The notes beneath the pieces were generated by a model that did not search any database, was not told where the DNA came from, and saw nothing but the letters and a program-made list of their open reading frames with translations. The position numbers and the translations under genes are program-made. A stretch of 64,000 bases of DNA from Vigna angularis (lineage: Eukaryota > Streptophyta > Magnoliopsida > Fabales > Fabaceae), in assembly GCF_016808095.1 (NCBI RefSeq), contig NC_068970.1:38226630-38290629 (forward strand), read 5' to 3'. This document shows positions 48,510-60,123 of the stretch, piece by piece (within the stretch, counting starts at the first letter, position 1; each line of letters begins with the position of its first letter).

Positions 48510-50280
48510 AGAGTCGGGTTATTTTGAGGAAATTTTTTTTTGGTGTTTTTGTCACTACACCTCTTGTTGCCAGCGGCGATGCCATCTATCACTGTCGTAA
48601 GCATAATTGTCTATTGTCGTTTACTACTGAAACTACTGAAGTTTTAGTTTCGACCGACGATCACACAATTTTGATCGTCTCGGCCAGGCGTCCACTGTGT
48701 CATCAATGATGCCTTCATTAGAGCTTCTACGTGCTCCCCTTTTAAAGTTGTGGATTTGTTTCGTCGTGCGTGGTGACATGTCTCGTCTCCCCTTAGGCAA
48801 CGATTTAGAGTGTCGAGGTCACTCTTTATTCCCTTTCAGGTTCGTCGTGCGTGGTCACACGTCCCGTCTCCTCTCATACAACTATTCAGAGCATCGATGT
48901 TACTTTTTTCCTCTTTCAGGTGCCTTGATTGGAGAATCTTGGATTTTTAAGGTTTCTCTCATGTTCATCCATCACTTTTTTCGCTGCTGTCTCTCCTAAC
49001 CTCCTTTTTGTTACCATTGCATTTGAGTCGTCCATATATGATTTTTCTCCCATGGCAAAGATGTCTTTTGTTACTTTATTTATAGCCGTGGTGACTTTTC
49101 AGCAATCACCTATTTATCCACTAGATGTCAACATTACATTTCTTAATGACGATTTGTAAGAAGAAATTTATATGGAGCAATGATGGCATACCCCTAGCTA
49201 GCCATGGTCATGCATCTACAATAAGAGTTGAAGTCATCCATGAAAATGGTCTAAACTCTACCCTTTGAACCACCTTTAGAGCCATCATGGAGCATGAATT
49301 GAATAGTAGTGTAGGATATCTAGGCCATTGTATTCGACCATGTAGTGTATGTTTGTTTAAGGCTTGTATTAAGGCCAAAGTAGCATAGGATTTTCCTTAA
49401 GTTAGATATCCAAACCAAATGGAAAGTGTGTGTCATGTGTCATGCTTCCATTGGAGAAGATTTACTTTTTAGAATAGGCCACATGACACCTTGGGAGTGG
49501 AGATGATTTCTTTTTGGTAGTGACCACATGTCCCTCCACCATTGGAGATGATTTGCTTTTAGTATTGGCCACATGATACTCTAGAAATGGAGATAATTGT
49601 GTTTTGTGAGTGGCCACATGTCATCCCATCATTGGAGAGGATTTGTGGGTACTTGTCCACTCCTTATAAGGCTTCATTTTTTGCCAATGAGAACAAAAGT
49701 GGGAGATCATGCTTTTAGAGTTAGAAGGAGACACCCTTGACTTATAAATAAAAGGTGTCTCTACCTTTGTATTTCATCTTTGATGTTGGGTAATGTTATG
49801 CTGTCCATTTTTTGCCATACTACTCATCTTAGATCAAGACTAAAACAACTCATGAGGCCCCTCTAGTCACCTTCCTTCTTGAGTTGGCTTAACCTGTCTT
49901 GGAGCCACCAAACACTACATCACCACCACCACCATATCTCCTAAAAGCCATGAGCTTTTATCCCATTTATACCTTAGCTCATCATCCTTGGACCATTTAC
50001 CGTCACATTTTCGCACCATTCATCCAAGAAAACACCCCTCCATGCACATCTTCTAGCTTTGGCCCAACCTAGTCATGAAGGTTGCTATCAAGCAACCTCC
50101 TAGATTTATTGCTCAAGGGAGTCTTCTGAGTTGATATTTTGTCTTTTATGTCGTCTTCAAAAATTATTAACAATTTGCTGTCACTCAAGTGCAGAAGTAG
50201 ATATTTTCACTGAGTCTTTATGAATTATATTACTAACAAGCTTAGTACATTTGATTTGTATGCACTAATTTTAGAGGAAG
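48510..50280. other. Repeat-derived spacer, no gene supported
   Basis: Open frames at 48524-48709, 48697-48999 and 48929-49159 show no recognisable domain. The stretch 49430-49655 contains degenerate tandem units (see separate entry). Probably retrotransposon-derived. Confidence 0.45.
49430..49655. repeat. Degenerate tandem repeat of about 65 bp
   Basis: About four units built on ATTGGAGA(A/T)GATTT, then TTTTAG and GGCCACATG(A/T)CA, starting near 49450, 49497, 49541 and 49631, with one further divergent copy. Confidence 0.6.
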
Positions 50281-50440
50281 TGTTAGATATATTATCTTAT
50301 CTTATATTTATCTTTTATCTTTAGTTAGTTTGTTATTATTTTTTATTTATATTTTAGGTTTAGTTTATATTTTTTCTATTATAAATAGAAGATCTCATGT
50401 ATAAACTTAACACAAAGATTAATCTTATATATAATTTTCA
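50281..50440 (+). repeat. Copia-type LTR fragment or solo LTR
   Basis: Begins TGTTAGATATATTATCTTAT and ends near ATATATAATTTTCATTTG. Same family as 32533-32695. Confidence 0.6.
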
Positions 50441-50823
50441 TTTGAAAAAAAAAATCACAAAAAGACATAATTGAAACAGCTAAGCAGGCCTTCTAATTAG
50501 CTCCAAAATAAATTTGAGAAATTAGTCACCATTCACAATGGGATCTTTCAAAGGTCGAAAGGCAACATGGTGAAAAATGTGACTAGCCCTTTTCTTTTTC
50601 GTATACGACACAGCTATACACTCACTTGGCAACAGATTGGGGAGTTGTATGCCTCCAAAATGTATCTTTAAGTACAAATGTCCAAACACACCATTTATAA
50701 AAGTTTATGACAATTAGGAAGTGCTCGCATAAATACAAAAGGAATTAGGAAATGCAATAAGGACTTCCACTTGAATCACTATAAAATAAAATATAAAAAA
50801 AAGTAAACACCTGATGCACATAT

Positions 50824-50846
50824 ACCTATATATATATATATATACA
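50824..50846 (+). promoter_or_regulatory. TATA-rich promoter element of the CLE gene
   Basis: CCTATATATATATATATATA about 65-85 bp before the ATG at 50911. Position fits a TATA box; it is also a simple repeat, so only a suggestion. Confidence 0.4.
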
Positions 50847-50910
50847 TGGTACCTCTTAGCAAGAATATAGAGCAAATTTGTGTAGCATTTTTCAGAATCT
50901 TGAAGGGAAT

Positions 50911-51207
50911 ATGGCGAGAGTGAGTATTTGTTTCTGCACTTTACTCCTGTTACTCTCATTCTCCATGTCGGAGAGTCGCCCCTTGAGGAATGATGATCCA
51001 TTTTCTTCTTACTTTTCTCCTAACTCCCATTTCCTTAGCACTATCAAGCACTATCTTTATCCAGGATCAGAAGGCAGAAGCCTAGCCATGGAAAGTGTTA
51101 ATGGGTTCAGAAATAGCAATGCAGCAAGGAGCCTCTATTACCGACCCAATCGAGCCAGTCCTGGAGGCCCAGATCCACATCATCACTTCAAAACAGGGAC
51201 TAATTAG
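50911..51207 (+). CDS. CLE: CLE (CLAVATA3/ESR-related) signalling peptide precursor
   Basis: A 98-aa single-exon precursor. Residues 1-23 are a signal peptide (MARVSICFCTLLLLLSFSMS). A variable spacer follows, then the CLE motif RASPGGPDPHHH at residues 81-92 and a 6-residue tail FKTGTN. CLE peptides are cut out, proline-hydroxylated (Pro at motif positions 4 and 7) and perceived at the cell surface by CLV1-type receptor kinases. The motif is nearest the CLE1-7 and legume nodulation/nitrate groups (R-x-SPGGPDPxH[HN]), which act in roots. I chose the second ATG (50911), since the 11 extra residues of the longer frame would spoil the signal peptide. Ala at motif position 2 is unusual. Which subgroup it belongs to cannot be settled from the peptide alone. 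Confidence 0.9.
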   Translation: MARVSICFCTLLLLLSFSMSESRPLRNDDPFSSYFSPNSHFLSTIKHYLYPGSEGRSLAMESVNGFRNSNAARSLYYRPNRASPGGPDPHHHFKTGTN

Positions 51208-53040
51208 CTAAATTAATTTTTCAAAGGTGGCGTGCCTTATGAGAATAAAGCCACCTGAAAGTTTCCGTGCATTTACTCTAAAAATGTCGTAGGAATATTT
51301 TACTGCACTCTGTAAGTTCAATCAAGTATCCTCTCATCCCAATAAATTACATATTTTCTCCTTTATTTTCAGATCCCATTCCCTAGTTAATTAAAACATA
51401 ACTACTATCAATATCTACTAAACATTTTCACTCACATAAGTTCAATAATAATCTTACTAATGTGAATAAAAAAAATCGTGATTAATAATTGTTGAAAAAT
51501 AGCTTTACCAATTTTTGGTAAAGAGAACTTATATTAGCATTAATCAATAAATAGTTTCAGTTTACGTTTTAGTCGACATTCAGTGAAAAATAATCTTATT
51601 TGATATTAATAAAACATGAATCTACTTCACATCAACCCAATAAAATTATGTGATAGACTAATATTATTAAAACTAATCAAAAAAATTTAAATAACATTAA
51701 CAATAATATTAACTTGTTTATGGTAATAAAGATGACAAAAAATAACGATAAACTTCAATATAAAAGAAACTTTTATTAATATTTATTGAAAAAACAATAT
51801 ATACTATCTATTTAAAATTAAGGTATTATTTAAAAACTAAGGTATTATTCATTTCATACCTACAAATAGTCTATGTGTCATCTTTTATTTAGATAACATT
51901 TATATTTAAAAATGATTACACCCACGCAAATTTTACATTATCGGAACATGTGCTATAATTTAAAAGGAGGATCCAAGTTAGGTGAACAATAATTTTTTAA
52001 GCAGCTGGAAGATTCATTCTGATGTTCATTTGGATATGCTTGGGCCTTTTTCCATTTTTTGTTTCCTTAATCTACTTTTTCTTTGTTCTTCCTTCGTACA
52101 TATTTGTCTCTTTCTATGTCGATTTTCGTTTATAAATTCTCATTTATTACTTTTTTTTTCCTTCTTTTCTTTAATATATATCTCTCATTATCTCACAATC
52201 GTAAAGGTGTGTGGGAGAAATATTAGTTTTCCCACTTTGATGCTCAAAGCAGTTATATTATAGATTTTGAATCTGAATCAATGGTATATGCGAGAACTGC
52301 AATGGCCTTACAATTGGTTATCTCAGTAGGAAGCAAAAAATAATAACTTGGTAATACATTTCTTTAGTGGAAAATACTTTGTGATTAGTAAAAAGTTTAT
52401 GAAAGTGCACCTTAAAAAAGTATATATGAAAGTCAATTGCGATAATGCCAAGTTTGTTAAAAAGATAAAAGCCATTTACGCAGAGGATAAGATAAAGAAT
52501 ATGATTGAAATGATATCCTCTTAACGAAGTGCGTTTCCTCAATTCAGATGTTGTGTTCCTTCTGCAGTAGTATATTGCTCAGTAGATTATAGTTGCATTT
52601 TGCTATCGATGCAGGCCTCTCATCTTTTTCTATCCGTAAACTATAATCATCATTCTCACACAGGACGAAATTGTTGGTCTTTTTATACAATGCCGACGAA
52701 CAATAACAAATACAGTAACTGCAACCACTTGCAATTATCAAGATTTTCTTTTACAAAATAATGATATGGGCTAGGTGGTGGAAAAGTTGAATGTAAGTGG
52801 CGAGTCCATGACTCACCATGAAGGCAACAACATATGATCTTCTAAGGAGAGCTACTACAGTATGATCTTCTAAGGAGAGCTACTACAAGTATGATTAGAA
52901 GGAAGACTTCTAAGTCTTTTTCTTTCTTTTTTTTCATTTTATTATGATGACTTTTCCTAAATTGACTTGTGTCGATTTGATTTTAGTTGACTTGTTGATT
53001 TTAGTTAACTTGACTTAAATTGATAAATTGGTTTTTTTGT
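51208..53040. other. Downstream flank of CLE and AT-rich spacer, no gene seen
   Basis: A possible polyadenylation signal AATAAA lies at 51341. The open frames at 51982-52263, 52318-52542 and 52544-52741 are AT-driven and unmatched. A 25-bp direct repeat (ATGATCTTCTAAGGAGAGCT) occurs twice near 52835-52885. Confidence 0.45.
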
Positions 53041-54680
53041 TTGTTTATTTTGTAAGACAAGCTTGTACCAAACTTGGAGGAGGGTAATTACTTGAAGATG
53101 ATGAGGATAATACCACCCTTGTGATCACTTAAGCTAGGCACATTTTGTTTGGAGAGATGAAGAGCTTGAAGTTAACCTTCTAGAATGAAGGTCAATAGAC
53201 GCACATTTGGAGAAGCTTAGAGGCCAAGCTAAAGTTGTTCTTATTTCAAGACACTTCCTTTTTGACCTAGCTTCTAAAAATTATGTTTTGTGTTATTGCA
53301 CTCAAGGCTTTAACTTCGTAATTTTGTAAGGGGACCCTTTTTCACATCTATAAAAGGGCTCTCCTATACCATTGTAAGAGTTGAGTATTTTGAAGTAAAA
53401 TTACTATATTTGACCACCTTTGTGAGAGAACTCTCCTTGTGAGTGTCTTTTTCCTCAAGCTTTATCTTGAGACTTGCACTCAAGTGGTGTCATCTCCACT
53501 CATCTTAGGTCGGTGAGCCTTTGGGCTTCCCTAAGTGGCATGCTTCCCTTGAGCTCCCCATCACATTTCATGTATTCCATCTTTTACTCCATCTTTTTTT
53601 TTGGTTCATTTTATGCTCTTTACTATTCAACAATTTTGCTTACTTGTGTTCTTGTTTAAGTGAACTTCTTTTTTTCTCTAGAGCTCTTGGAAGTGAACCT
53701 TCACATCTAGATAATCCTGACTATCTTAATGTATAGTGGGAATTTTCCTTGAGTTTTCTTAATCACCATAACACCATATTTGTTAAACTCTAAAATGGGT
53801 ATTTAAATGTACTTAGCTAATTGATTTTGAGTCATATGTCTTATGCCACTTGAATTTTTCTTTTCTTGTTTTTCAAGTATTTGAAATTGCATGATCAAAA
53901 TGACTAGTTTGTGTGTATCTGCCTTATAATTGATTTATTGACTTAAAACTAGAAGCTAAGTGTTCAATTACATCTAGACACCTTTGCTTAACTTGTGCTA
54001 AGTTAGAATCTCTAAATAGAAAAAAAATTTCAAGGCCAAAAAGTGAAAAGCCGAGAACTAATTTTCTTCCTAGTGAATTAAAAAAGATTGAGAATTAAGG
54101 TGCTACATTATTCTAGCTTGCATATTTGATAGGTATCGCAAACTAGTTCCATCATTAATTGGACCTAGTCTTCTTTGGTATATACATGATTAATTTGTCT
54201 TTGTGAATGCATGATTAAATACTTTCCATAAAGTCTTCTTTCCATGCTTTGTTTGTGTTAGTCTTAATGTTAGTTTTGTCACATGATTTTATTTCTCTAC
54301 AATTTAGCTTTCCTGTTTTTGTGCTTTTCTTGCTTGTCTTTAAGATCTTAAGTTTCGTCTTTGAAGCTTTCATTCCTTGCATCTCTTGGTGTGGTTGTCG
54401 CGACCTCAATCCTTTTTGTGCTTGGTTGTTCTTGAGTTTTAAGACCTAGAGGAGTTTACAAGGAAAACTTGAGTGGTAGCCTAGCCTTACTTGCTTTTAT
54501 GAGGAAACCAAGAACTTTTGGGGCTACTATTTGAGTTAAAAAGGAAACAAAGAGAAGCTAGAGAACTAGCTAGAGAACAAGCTAGATAGGAAGCTAGATA
54601 GGAAGCTAGGAGAAAAAGGAGCCTCTCATTCGAAGAATGCTATGGTGGAGGGTGAAGAAGGCATCAAGATGAAGGTGATA
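53041..54680 (+). repeat. LTR-like leader region of a decayed gypsy element
   Basis: Contains a TATA box (CTATAAAAGGGCTCTCC near 53345), followed by a leader with TCATCTCCACTCATCTTAGG, in the style of plant gypsy LTRs. Simple repeats of AGCTAGA(T)AGGA lie at 54555-54610. It precedes a gag fragment. LTR limits and partner LTR were not found. Confidence 0.4.
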
Positions 54681-54689
54681 GAAGACACA

Positions 54690-55510
54690 ATTCCACAAAG
54701 AAGAGACCACCACCATTGATCAAGATCCCCATGTTCAAAGGAGACCGCCACCATTGATTAGGATCCCTATGTTGAAAGGAGATAGTGCTCCCAACATCTA
54801 CTTGGAATGAGAGCAAAAAGTTGGTAAAATATTTGATATACATGAAGTAGGAGATCAAAAGCAAGTAGATTTGGTAGTAGTCGAATTTGTGGGATATGCC
54901 ATGACTTGGTGGCATTCAATGTGTATGAACAATTACCAAGATCCACCGACCACTTCTTCGATGGACATTAAAGGATTAATGCACACTAGATTTGTACCCT
55001 CCTACTATAGGAGGAAGACTCTTTTGAAGCTCAAAAGGGTTCAACAAGGATCTATATATGTGAATGACTACTATAAATTGATGTTGTCTTTACTCTCAAG
55101 GTGAACTTACAATTTGAAAGCGAAAGGGAAAATGTTGCTCGATTTGTAAGTGGGCTAAGGAGGAAAATTCAAGATGTATTAGAGTTTTATGAATACTCCT
55201 CTCTTGAAAAAGTTTTACACTTGGCTCTCAAAGTTGAAACAATTGGGAAAGAAAAATGAGACCAAGAGGAGTAGTTCATACAATGACTACTACAATAGTA
55301 GATTGAAAGGAAAAGAAAGAAAACATGATAAATTTCCTTCCAAAAGCTTCTAAGACCCACGTACTTGGACCAATTTGCCTACAACCTATCAAAACCCTAA
55401 TTCTTCTCAAGGATCAAGGTCAAGTTCTATAACATATTTTAAATGCTTGAGGTACAAACATATAACTTCAAATTGTCCTACCAAAACAACTATGACCATG
55501 AAACACTAAA
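54690..55510 (+). pseudogene. Decayed Ty3/gypsy gag with zinc-knuckle remnant
   Basis: Plus-strand pieces read RIPMLKGDSAPNIYLE, EQKVGKIFDIHEVGDQKQVD, VVEFVGYAMTWWHSMCMNN, LMHTRFVPSYYRRKTLLKLK, RVQQGSIYVNDYYKLM and finally CLRYKHITSNCP (a damaged C.KC...GH...C knuckle). Stops and frame shifts occur after NIYLE, after LLSR and in the following 200 bp. This is a gag of the common plant gypsy type; no pol follows. Confidence 0.75.
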
Positions 55511-55618
55511 GGAGAAGTAGAAAGTGCACATTCTTCTCCCCCTCCCCTAAGAGTTCTTCCTCTCACACTTCTTCTTCTTCTTCTTCTTCTTTAAGAGGCA
55601 ATGAAATCAAACCAAGTG

Positions 55619-56862
55619 ATGTAACAACCCTTTGAGGATGTCACATGTAGTTTATAAAACATTCATTAACTTAAGAAATTTTAAACTTTGATATCATCAC
55701 GAAATAGTGAACAAATAACATTTTATTTAATTATCGTATCAAAATTAAAACCTCGCAGAAACAAACATTAATCTAATTCCAAAACTTAAAATTATTATTA
55801 GAAAATTCAAATTAAAATAAAACATTGTCTCAAATTCATTTAAAAATTTCTCCATAAGACTTCCCCGCGTGTATCCTTGCTCTAGACATCAACAACATCA
55901 TCTGCAATAGCATTTGCTCTTGTATAACAACATGAGTTATACAATCATTGTACAAACACAAACAAGCAAAAGTGAGCTACCTAGAAAAACAAAAGAAGAT
56001 AATAACAATAATCATACTCATTCAAACTACTCACAACATCTATTCCAATCCAAGAAACCGAACCACATTCGCGTCACACAAATACATTACCATAAAGTAA
56101 TATACAAACATTATGTCATTCTCCCTTAACCTACCGTCACACACAAACCTTCTTACCAAAGTAGGGCAGTTCGAGTCATCCTATCGCTGCTTAACAAACC
56201 ATCAGGCACTAAAGCATGTTTCCCCTGCTTGTCAAAAGTCTTACGAGTAAAAACTCTACCTACTTACCAAAGACTCACCAATAGAGCACTATACTTAGCT
56301 CAAGCCAAAGCCTTATAGGTGAAACAATCTTCCTCTCCCTCGACTTACCAAAGCCTCAAGCGGAAAGGAACAATACCCGAACCTCTTAGGAAAAATGGTA
56401 TAAAACCCAACTTTACAAGTTATGACAAGAGGACAAAAGAAAAAACTCATCTCTCAATACTATTTGAGACTGGCGACCACATCACACTAACCAACACAAC
56501 ACATCAACAAACAACACAACACAACATGATACAACTAGAACATCAATAACCAAGCAAACAGTTCGGTTAACACACGTCCAACTCAACATTCATCACAAAC
56601 ACTTGGAAAACATCACAAGAAACACGACAACCATGACAAAAAACTCAACCAAGGTAAGAAACCTCTAGGTCGACCTCTTAAACACACAGGCTGAGTTCTA
56701 GAACCTCAAAACCGAGGTGTTGAAAAACTCGGTCATACAGCCTGCCAGCCTGCCATCCTGGCCAAATAGCCCAGGTTATCATACACATGAGCATAGCCCG
56801 ACACACATACAAGCACAACTCGACACCCCAAACACAACTCGACACGAACAAGCCTAGCTCGG
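55619..56862. repeat. LTR-like region starting TGTAACAACCC, unclassified
   Basis: Begins TGTAACAACCCTTTGAGGAT and lacks genes. The last 200 bp hold repeated ACTCG(G/A)-type words (AACTCGACAC near 56816 and 56836). It resembles reverse-oriented plant LTRs ending ...GGGTTGTTACA. No partner LTR was found. A (CTT)n run lies just left (55563-55594). Confidence 0.35.
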
Positions 56863-58151
56863 TGATGACAAATTTATCAACACCGAAAAACGGCGCCACA
56901 AACTTGTTTAACAATCGGCAAGTGTGACCGAATCGTATCAAGTAATAAAACAAGGTAAGACCAAGTATCGTTTTCCCAAAGGACTCATGGCCTAGTTAGT
57001 TATCTGATTTGTTGATTATTTAAGACTTGTAAACAATTGATTGTAGGTTTTTAATGCAAAAGACAGTAATTAAACATGTATGCATGAATGTGATCAATGG
57101 CAAAAAGAGTAAAACAAACACGTAATGAATTATATGGATGAGTATGTTGTTGGGGTTATCAATTTCATCTTATCCACTCTCATATACTTTAGGAATTCAT
57201 CAATCTTTTCATCAATGTTAATGCCACTCTCTAAATTACCTTGTCAAGAAGGCCTATCCTTAACTACGAGTTCATACAATTCCTAGCATTCCTAGTAATT
57301 AGTTCTGAAGTGCAGGAGCTTAAAGACAACCAATATGCTATTGGGAGAAATTCCCCGGATCTAGACTTCCCCGTACGTTCCCATATCGACAAAATCAATG
57401 ATCATGGCAATGAATGAGTTAAACAAAGCAAGCATTAAGCAAAGAGGAAAAACCCTAACTAATGATGAAAGAAAGCATGTATCTTAAAATAAGATGTTAA
57501 AACATTAATTCCATATATGAGAGTTTCACAAGACTACATTGATTCCCCAACAACAATACAAGGTTTAGTTCACCATATTCATGGTGAAACTAGATGAATA
57601 ATAATGAAAGAATGAAAGATAAAACCCTAGAAAGGAAAAAAAGTAGCCTGAGCATGCAAGATCTTCCTTCAAAGGGGTGGAAAAGAGAGTGTTTGCTTCG
57701 TCCCAGCCAAAGATACAAACCCTAGGAACACCTAAAGCTTATATACTGTTCGTAATAATACAGAAAATTAGGCCCAAGCCCAAAATAATGCCGCTCAGCG
57801 GTAAACTACCGCTCAGCGGTAAGTGCGTGAGTTGGTTTCCTCCCCTCAGCGGCCTTTTCACCCCTCAACGGAGCCAACGTGGGTTTCTGAGTGCCGCTGA
57901 GCGGTAGTTGCGGCTTCTCCTTTTGCACTTTTTTGATGTCTTTTCTGATTCCATTTCTATCCTTCTTCTCTTCTTTCACCAAATTCACCTTAAAACCTGC
58001 ATAAAACACTGAAATCAAGCATAAACCTGTCCAGCTCTCTTATTTCTAAAAATATGACCAAAAGCATGATTTCAAGCTAGTTTCTAAGTGTTAAAGGTTG
58101 CTTTTAGTATCAAATTTAAGCATGAAAATAACAGTTTTTCAACTGTTATCA
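56863..58151 (-). repeat. 3' LTR of copy 2
   Basis: 1289 bp. The top strand runs TGATGACAAATTTATC... to ...TTCAACTGTTATCA. Contains CCGCTCAGCGG words at 57792, 57809 and 57844-57905. Confidence 0.9.
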
Positions 58152-58165
58152 CAACCCCAGACTTA
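58152..58165 (-). promoter_or_regulatory. Polypurine tract of copy 2
   Basis: The element strand reads TAAGTCTGGGGTTG, directly before the 3' LTR. Further AAGTTTGGGGTTG-like copies lie at 58794-58806 and about 59399-59410. Confidence 0.6.
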
Positions 58166-58678
58166 GAACTTCTACTTGTCCTCAAGCAAACAAAATGTAA
58201 CTCAATCTTTTACCAATCAATACAATGGTTTACTCCATTCAAAATCCTCTTTTCAATATAAGTAAAAACTTCAATCAAACTTCTGACAAAGATTTCATTC
58301 AAGATGTGCACATGCTTTGGTGTTCACAAAATCACTTAATATCCAACAAATTCTATTTTTCATGAATGATCAATCCACTAAGCATGGATGTTCATGTGCT
58401 CATCGAATATTTCCTCACTAGGTAAAGTGTTTCATTCAAACACAAGTGTATAAGAGGTAATCACTCATTCGCTCTACTATCACAATGTCACATGAATTGA
58501 CTTTGCCTTTCATTTAATCACAATCAAATAAATTCACAAGCATGCATCATCACAAGGACTTTTTCAATGGCTTATAATGTGGCTGGGCTAACAAGAAAAT
58601 TGGTTTTTCTAGATCAAAAACCCTTGAGTTAAGAGAATCATATAAACACAATCATTCTTACTTTCCCAACTTTCCTTT

Positions 58679-58765
58679 GCATTGAGCTTTCCTTTTTCTT
58701 TTCTTTTCTTTTTCTCTTTTTCTTTTGCTTTTCGCATACTTAATTCTTAGTTCTTGGCTCAATGC
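58679..58765 (-). repeat. 9-bp inverted repeat enclosing a polypurine tract (copy 2)
   Basis: GCATTGAGC at 58679-58687 and GCTCAATGC at 58757-58765, with a C/T (element strand A/G) tract between. Same arms as copy 1. Confidence 0.75.
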
Positions 58766-59817
58766 TTTCAATTTCCCTTTCTATTTTCCAACAACCCCAA
58801 ACTTGAACATTTATCAGTACCACAAAATATTTTCTACTTAACTCAAGGTAAAGCTTTCAACCAGGGTTTTAAATTTATGTTCAAGGCTAAGGGTTCAAAG
58901 GATAGAACACATAGTGTTCTCTTTTAGTGGCTTATTTCATGCAATTTGGCTAATATAAGGGTTTCCAACAAACGACCTTGATCATATAATGCAAATAAGC
59001 AATTGATTCAATCATATAAAACCTGGGCAAAGTTATTCATGCTTCCAAAGTAATAGCACTCAATCACAAAAACTCTGGAGCTCAAAACCTCACATATAAG
59101 CTCCTTCACATTTGACATACACATCCTGCTTAATCTCACAATCACAATCATAATAACTTGCATTTGTTCACAAAGCTTGTGAACCACCTGTATAAGCAAG
59201 TAATGTGCACATCTCAACATCAATCAATATCAAAGCATCATCAGGCATTACTTATCAAACAACAACAATCATAAGCAAACCATCATAACAGATAAAGTTT
59301 CCAATTGAGTACATCAAACCCTAAACAAAAACACAAATAAATAAAACAAATCCTGGTTTAGTGCTTTGAAAAACTCAGCCCCATAATGCTCTCTCCCAAC
59401 CCCAAACTTAGATGGAAAACTAGTGAGAAAGTGAGTAAAAGGAAGATTTTCTCAAGAGGGATGAGGAAAAAGGTTGTAGAGATCCTTTGAAAAAGTATGT
59501 AGGAGTGTGTGCGCAAAGAAGAGTATGAAAAGAGAAACTAATGCGCAGCTTAGGGTATAAAAATACCCTAATGGGCTCGGGTTCCGCTAAGGGGCAACCT
59601 AAGCCCAGTCTGCGACACTACCGCTCAGCGGTAGTTTGCCGCTCAGCGGCACATACGGGAAGTGCTCTCCTTCTCCTTAGCTTAACCTAAATGCGTCCTA
59701 AACATACCCCTCACTGGCTCCCTGCAATAAAATTCTCAGATCACTCATGCACCACCCTATTATGCAACTAAAGCAGGATCAAAACAAATAATACAGATAA
59801 AATCAATCAACTTGGTT

Positions 59818-60114
59818 GCCTCCCAGGTAGCGCTTGTTTAACGTCACGAGCCTGACCCAAAATCTACCAACACCCATCAGTAGGTGCAAATCTTTCTTAC
59901 CAACACCCATCAGTAGGTGTATACAAACATAGTATCCTTCAGTAGATACTCTTCCGCCTAACATCCATCAGTAGATGTAAACCCTGTAACAAACTTATAA
60001 CAAAAACAAAAATATCCAAAAGTTCAAAATTACATCACTAAACCAAAAATTAAAAGTTCTTAAATTACTGGGTTGCCTCCCAGCAAGCGCTCTTTTAACG
60101 TCACTAGCTTGACC
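59818..60114 (-). repeat. Duplicated AACAAGCGCT...GGGAGGCAACCCA motif after the ORF (copy 2)
   Basis: The top-strand words GGTTGCCTCCCAG and AGCGCTTGTTTAACGTCACG occur at 59816-59850, and near-identical ones at 60069-60110. They bracket the hairpin array. Copy 1 has one such motif at 11485-11515. Confidence 0.7.
59871..59978 (-). repeat. Array of four small hairpins in the 3' region of copy 2
   Basis: Top-strand positions: 59871-59886 (CACC/GGTG), 59903-59920 (ACACC/GGTGT), 59931-59950 (AGTATC/GATACT) and 59961-59978 (ACATC/GATGT). The loop on the element strand is TACTGATG (once TACTGAAG). Equivalent to 11564-11679 of copy 1. Confidence 0.8.
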
Positions 60115-60123
60115 AAATAAAGT

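Noticed and set aside
48524..49159. Three overlapping frames downstream of the copia LTR fragment
   Set aside because: No domain recognised, and the region looks repeat-derived.
57677..57907. 76-aa frame, repeated at 63772-63984
   Set aside because: Lies at the same place in both LTRs of copy 2, spans the palindromic array, and shows no family resemblance.
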